Assembly: GCA_937996535.1 (NCBI GenBank)
Contig: CALKVF010000053.1
Span: forward strand, 1-9,580
DNA from: an uncultured Novosphingobium sp.
GTDB lineage: Bacteria > Pseudomonadota > Alphaproteobacteria > Sphingomonadales > Sphingomonadaceae
DNA: 9,580 nt
Direction of reading: 5' to 3'
The position numbers and the translations under genes are program-made. Below are positions 6,633 through 9,580 of the stretch, piece by piece (position 1 is the first letter of the stretch; every line of letters begins with the position of its first letter). The notes beneath the pieces are model-generated. The model saw only the letters and a list, made by a program, of their open reading frames with translations. It did not search any database and was not told where the DNA came from.

Positions 6633-6656
6633 ATTGAGGTTCTCCAGTCGGGGCGC

Positions 6657-6845
6657 TCAGGCGGTCAGGGATTCGATTTTTCGGCCGATGGCCCAGGAAA
6701 TCGGGAAGGCCAGCACGAAGCCGACGGCGGCGGCCACCGCGATCGGCTGCCAGCCGGGCATGGCCATCGCCAGCACTGCGGTAACCCCGATCCCCATCAG
6801 CACCGTGGCGACCACGGCGTGCAGCACCCACATCAACTTGCCCAT
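6657..6845 (-). CDS. Small two-helix membrane protein, function unknown
   Basis: A 62-aa hydrophobic protein with two predicted membrane segments at about 5-28 and 34-54, separated by a short MPGWQP turn. A basic cluster (GRKIES) follows the second helix, and an N-terminal lysine precedes the first. Similar proteins of about 60 residues, with a P-I-x-x-AA-x-x-GFV-x-A-x-P-x-SW pattern in the second helix, are common in Alphaproteobacteria as I recall. Some are labelled CTP synthetase in databases, which this sequence does not support. I chose ATG at 6845 because GGAG lies eight bases upstream; a TTG at 6866 would add seven residues and has no Shine-Dalgarno. It is the first gene after the FNR-type site on the minus strand and is probably co-transcribed with the AhpD-like gene. 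Confidence 0.75.
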   Translation of the reverse strand: MGKLMWVLHAVVATVLMGIGVTAVLAMAMPGWQPIAVAAAVGFVLAFPISWAIGRKIESLTA

Positions 6846-6967
6846 CGCGCGAACTCCGTTTCGCAAAATATGAGCGTGGTCTAATTTAATTGGCGCGTCG
6901 GTCCTTGATCCCGGTCAAGCCGCGCCCCAATTGAACGATTATGCAGGCAAGCGTGGAGATGTTGCAG
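6846..6967. promoter_or_regulatory. Divergent promoter region between the small membrane protein and trxC
   Basis: This 122-base spacer separates two divergently read genes. It contains an FNR/FixK-type palindrome at 6905-6918, an AT-rich stretch CTAATTTAATT at 6881-6891 that stands out from the GC-rich surroundings, and a possible trxC -10 (GATTAT, 6937-6942). I see no good sigma-70 -35/-10 pair with standard spacing on either strand, which is compatible with an activator-dependent promoter. Confidence 0.5.
6905..6918. promoter_or_regulatory. FNR/FixK/Anr-type binding site (TTGAT-N4-GTCAA)
   Basis: The half-sites TTGAT (6905-6909) and GTCAA (6914-6918) match the FNR-family consensus TTGAT-N4-ATCAA at nine of ten positions, with the standard four-base spacer. 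The centre is 56 bases before the trxC ATG. An activator at about -41 would put the transcript start near 6953, downstream of the ATG at 6941 and just before the ATG at 6968. The centre lies 66 bases from the ATG of the minus-strand gene. A chance match is possible, but the intergenic location supports a real site. Confidence 0.6.
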
Positions 6968-7411
6968 ATGCCCAGTCCGATCGATCCCGCCCTGGTGGTC
7001 TGCCCGGCCTGCAACGGGGTTAACCGCGTGCCGGCGGCCCGGCTGGGCGCGCAGCCCACCTGCGGGCGCTGCAAGGCGGCGCTCTTCACGGGCCAGCCGC
7101 TGGCGGCCGATGCGGCGGCCTTTGCCGCGCAGGTCGGGCGCAGCAGCCTGCCCGTGCTGGTCGATTTCTGGGCCGAATGGTGCGGCCCGTGCAAGGCGAT
7201 GGCCCCGGCCTATGCCGCCGCGGCCCGCACGCTGGAGCCGCAAGTGCGGCTGCTCAAGGTTGATACCGAGGCAGTGCCTGAACTGGCCCAGCGCTATCAG
7301 ATCCGCTCGATTCCCACGCTGGCGCTGTTTGCCGGCGGGCGCGAAGTGGCGCGGCAAGCCGGCGCGATGCCGGCGCAGGCGATTGCCGACTGGGTGCGGC
7401 GCAGCGTTTAG
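6968..7411 (+). CDS. trxC: Thioredoxin 2 type protein (zinc-binding thioredoxin)
   Basis: A cytoplasmic thiol-disulfide oxidoreductase of 147 aa. The N-terminal segment has two CxxC pairs (C12/C15 in VCPACNGVNR, C32/C35 in CGRC), the zinc-binding pattern of TrxC. A thioredoxin domain follows, with the active site WCGPC (C72/C75) preceded by VDFWAEW and the cis-proline P116 in RSIPT. Both the order and the length match E. coli TrxC. The start is chosen at ATG 6968, which has GGAG nine bases upstream; ATGs at 6941 and 6959 are in frame, but the first lacks a Shine-Dalgarno and the second abuts GGAG. The gene faces a divergent promoter with an FNR-type box. Its TAG stop overlaps the TAA of the convergent gltX. 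Confidence 0.92.
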   Translation: MPSPIDPALVVCPACNGVNRVPAARLGAQPTCGRCKAALFTGQPLAADAAAFAAQVGRSSLPVLVDFWAEWCGPCKAMAPAYAAAARTLEPQVRLLKVDTEAVPELAQRYQIRSIPTLALFAGGREVARQAGAMPAQAIADWVRRSV

Positions 7412-8745
7412 GCCGCTGCTGCCTCCAGCCGGGTGAGCGCCGCATCGCGGCCGATCAGGGCGAGCATCGCGGCCATGTCGGGACCATGTTCGCGTGCCGT
7501 CAGCGCAAGCCGCAGCGGCAGGAACAGCGCCTTGCCCTTGCGCCCGGTCGCGTCCTTGAGCGCGCCCGTCAGCGCTTGCCAATCGGCGGCGCCGCCCGCC
7601 AGTACCGTGGCGGCCTCGGCAAGATAGGCCTTGTCCTCATCACTCATTGCCGGGGCCGGAATTGGCCCGGTGACGATCTGCCACCATTCGGCGGCCTCGC
7701 CGATATGGGCAAGGTTGGGGCGGATCGCTTCCCAGGCACTTTCGTCCATCCCGGCAGGCAGCAGGTGCGCGACCCGCGCGAAGGGCAGGCGGTGGACGAT
7801 CCCGGCGTTGACCCGGTGCAGTTCCGCCTCGTCAAACCGGGCCGGCGCGCGGCCGAAATGGGCGAGGGTGAAGCTGGCTGCCAGCGCCTCTGCACCCAGC
7901 GCCGGATCGACCGGATCGGACGTGCCGAGCCGCGCCAGCAGCGCGATCAGCGCCTCGGGTTCGATCCCCTCCTCGCGCAGCGCCGCAACGCCGAGCGAGC
8001 CGAGCCGCTTGGAGAGCTTGCCTTCGGTGCCGGTCAGCAGCGCTTCGTGCGCAAAGCGGGGCGGCTGGGCTCCCAGCGCGTGGAACATCTGCACCTGCGA
8101 GGCGGTGTTCGAGACATGGTCCTCGCCGCGCAGCACATCGGTGATGCCCATAGCGATGTCGTCGATCACCGAGGGCAGCAGGTAGAGCCACGAGCCATCG
8201 CCCCGGCGCACCACGGGATCGCTCATCTTGGCGGGATCGAAATGCTGGGCGCCGCGAATGCCATCGTCCCAGGTGATCGGCGCATCGCGGTCCAGCAAGA
8301 AGCGCCAGTGCGGCGCTTCGCCCGCTGCCGCCTTGGCAGCGTGGCCCGCCTCGCTCAACTCTAGCGCCGCGCGGTCATAGATCGGCGGCAGCCCGCGCCC
8401 GAGCAGCACCTTGCGCTTCAGGTCAAGTTCCTGCGCGGTTTCGTAGCAGCGATAAACGCGCCCTGCCGCGACCAGCTTCTGAAACTCGGCCTCATAGAGC
8501 GCGAAGCGGGCCGACTGGCGCTCCTCGCCGTCCCACTTGAGGCCGAGCCATTCGAGGTCGGCCTTGATGCTGGCAACGTGCTCCTCGCGGCTGCGTTCCT
8601 GGTCGGTGTCGTCGATCCGCAGCAGGAACCGCCCGCCAGCTTGCTTCGCCAGCAACCAGTTGTGCAGCGCGGTGCGGATATTGCCGACGTGGAGCGAGCC
8701 CGTGGGCGACGGGGCGAAACGAGTAACGGTCATAGTCATGGTCAT
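7408..8745 (-). CDS. gltX: Glutamate--tRNA ligase (class I, zinc-less alphaproteobacterial form)
   Basis: GluRS attaches glutamate to tRNA-Glu; in bacteria lacking GlnRS it also charges tRNA-Gln for the GatCAB amidotransferase. The 445-aa product has FAPSPTGSLHVGN with the HIGH signature as HVGN (19-22), LRIDDTDQERS (42-52), the LRGEDHVSNT region (205-214) and the KMSKS signature as KLSKR (243-247). The stretch after C100 (CYETAQELDLKRK) lacks the cysteine cluster of zinc-containing GluRS, and LPPIYDRAAL (119-128) is typical of the shorter of the two GluRS types found in Alphaproteobacteria. A second gltX elsewhere in the genome is therefore likely. ATG 8745 overlaps the nadE stop as ATGA. 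No Shine-Dalgarno is visible, so re-initiation after nadE is likely. Two further in-frame ATGs follow at 8739 and 8733. Confidence 0.93.
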   Translation of the reverse strand: MTMTMTVTRFAPSPTGSLHVGNIRTALHNWLLAKQAGGRFLLRIDDTDQERSREEHVASIKADLEWLGLKWDGEERQSARFALYEAEFQKLVAAGRVYRCYETAQELDLKRKVLLGRGLPPIYDRAALELSEAGHAAKAAAGEAPHWRFLLDRDAPITWDDGIRGAQHFDPAKMSDPVVRRGDGSWLYLLPSVIDDIAMGITDVLRGEDHVSNTASQVQMFHALGAQPPRFAHEALLTGTEGKLSKRLGSLGVAALREEGIEPEALIALLARLGTSDPVDPALGAEALAASFTLAHFGRAPARFDEAELHRVNAGIVHRLPFARVAHLLPAGMDESAWEAIRPNLAHIGEAAEWWQIVTGPIPAPAMSDEDKAYLAEAATVLAGGAADWQALTGALKDATGRKGKALFLPLRLALTAREHGPDMAAMLALIGRDAALTRLEAAAA

Positions 8746-9580
8746 GCGCTGCGGAAGGCGTGGCTGATCGGATAGCGGCGGTCACGCCCGAAATTGCGGG
8801 TGCCAAGCTTGACCCCGGGCGGTGCCTGGCGGCGCTTGTATTCGGCCAGATGCAGCAGCCGCTCGATCCGCACCACCACATCGTGGTCGAACCCTTCGGC
8901 GACCAGCTGGGCCACGCTCTTTTCCTGTTCGACCAGCCCCAAGAGCAGCGCATCGAGCACCGGGTAGGGCGGCAGCGAATCCTCGTCCTTCTGGTCGGGG
9001 CGCAGTTCGGCAGACGGGGGGCGGGTGATGATCCCATCGGGCATCACTGGGCCATCCGGGCCCAGTCCGATCTTGGGCTTGTGGGCATTGCGCCAGCGCG
9101 AGATCGCGAAGACGGTCATCTTGTAGGCGTCTTTCAGCGGGTTGTAGCCGCCCGCCATGTCGCCATAGATCGTGGCATAGCCGACGCTCATCTCGCTCTT
9201 GTTGCCGGTGGTCAGCAGCATCGGTCCGAACTTGTTCGACAGCGCCATCAAGGTCACGCCGCGGATCCGGCTTTGCAGGTTCTCTTCGGTGAGATCGACC
9301 TTGGTGTCGGCAAAGCTGCCTGCCAGCATGTCATCGAAGCCGGTGACGGCGGGCTGGATCGGGATCGTGTCATAACGGCAGCCGATCATCTGCGCGCAGC
9401 CGGTCGCCAGATCGAGGCTTTCCTGGCTGGTGAAGCGGCTGGGCAGCATCACGCACCACACCCGCTGTGGTCCCAGCGCATCGGCGGCGATCGCGGCGCA
9501 GATCGCGCTGTCGATCCCGCCCGACAGGCCCAGCACCACGCCGGGGAAGCGGTTGCGATCGACATAGTCGCGCAGCGCCA
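8742..9580 (-). CDS. nadE: Glutamine-dependent NAD+ synthetase, C-terminal part (runs off right edge)
   Basis: NadE makes NAD+ from deamido-NAD+ and ATP, the last step of NAD synthesis. The 278 visible residues are the synthetase domain. The ATP-pyrophosphatase loop LSGGIDSA is near the left end of the visible protein, followed by MLPSRFTSQESL, the TTGNKSEMSVGYATIYGD region, a PPSAELRPDQKDEDSLPPY segment typical of the family, and the C-terminal FGRDRRYPI. The reading frame continues to the window edge through ALRDYVDRN. This linker is characteristic of long, glutamine-dependent NadE, whose nitrilase-like glutaminase domain would lie outside. The GTG at 9539 is therefore internal and not the start. 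The TGA overlaps the gltX start by four bases. Confidence 0.93.
   Translation of the reverse strand, partial: ALRDYVDRNRFPGVVLGLSGGIDSAICAAIAADALGPQRVWCVMLPSRFTSQESLDLATGCAQMIGCRYDTIPIQPAVTGFDDMLAGSFADTKVDLTEENLQSRIRGVTLMALSNKFGPMLLTTGNKSEMSVGYATIYGDMAGGYNPLKDAYKMTVFAISRWRNAHKPKIGLGPDGPVMPDGIITRPPSAELRPDQKDEDSLPPYPVLDALLLGLVEQEKSVAQLVAEGFDHDVVVRIERLLHLAEYKRRQAPPGVKLGTRNFGRDRRYPISHAFRSA

Noticed and set aside
6657..6845. Naming the 62-aa protein as CTP synthetase, as I recall some databases do for similar proteins.
   Set aside because: It is a two-helix membrane protein with no room for a synthetase or glutaminase domain.
5005..9580. Horizontal acquisition or a mobile element in the window.
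   Set aside because: No transposase, integrase, tRNA gene or direct-repeat boundary is visible, and base and codon use are even across genes.

Overview
The window is high-GC DNA with dense genes, GC-biased codon choice and gene families typical of Alphaproteobacteria. The protein sequences look most like Sphingomonadales (Sphingomonas/Novosphingobium type). That placement is an inference from recognised protein styles; no 16S or other marker is present. There is no sign of phage, transposons, CRISPR or tRNA genes. The genes are housekeeping, and the most interesting content is regulatory.

Layout, left to right. (1) 1-328, minus: the N-terminal part of lgt (prolipoprotein diacylglyceryl transferase), running off the left edge. 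(2) 329-486: a divergent intergenic region with one strong inverted repeat. (3) 487-4957, plus: a two-gene unit of an AMP-forming acyl-CoA synthetase and glnD (PII uridylyl-transferase/removing enzyme), one base apart. (4) 4958-5004: a short convergent gap with a hairpin that probably serves both strands. (5) 6845 down to 5005, minus: a 62-aa two-helix membrane protein, an AhpD-like carboxymuconolactone-decarboxylase-family protein, a 26-codon leader peptide with an attenuator, and asd (aspartate-semialdehyde dehydrogenase). (6) 6846-6967: a divergent promoter region with an FNR/FixK-type site, TTGAT-N4-GTCAA. (7) 6968-7411, plus: trxC-type thioredoxin with an N-terminal zinc-binding segment. 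(8) 9580 down to 7408, minus: nadE (incomplete at the right edge) and gltX, coupled by an ATGA overlap. The trxC and gltX stop codons overlap tail to tail.

The main find is upstream of asd. On the minus strand, 6210-6130 encodes a 26-aa peptide with adjacent Ile-Ile-Thr-Thr codons. It is followed by a GC-rich terminator hairpin with a TTTCTT tract (6114-6086), 52 bases before the asd start codon. Three mutually exclusive hairpins can be drawn by hand: 1:2 at 6176-6151, antiterminator 2:3 joining 6159-6149 to 6120-6110, and terminator 3:4 at 6114-6091. This is the architecture of ribosome-mediated attenuation as in thrL. Here it would tie asd, the entry to Thr/Ile/Met/Lys synthesis, to charged Thr and Ile tRNA. 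A further long stem-loop (6251-6197) would enclose the start codon of the leader peptide.

The other genes cover nitrogen signalling (glnD), lipid activation (acyl-CoA synthetase), lipoprotein maturation (lgt), thiol redox (trxC and the CxxC AhpD-like protein, on either side of one FNR-type box), translation (gltX) and NAD synthesis (nadE).
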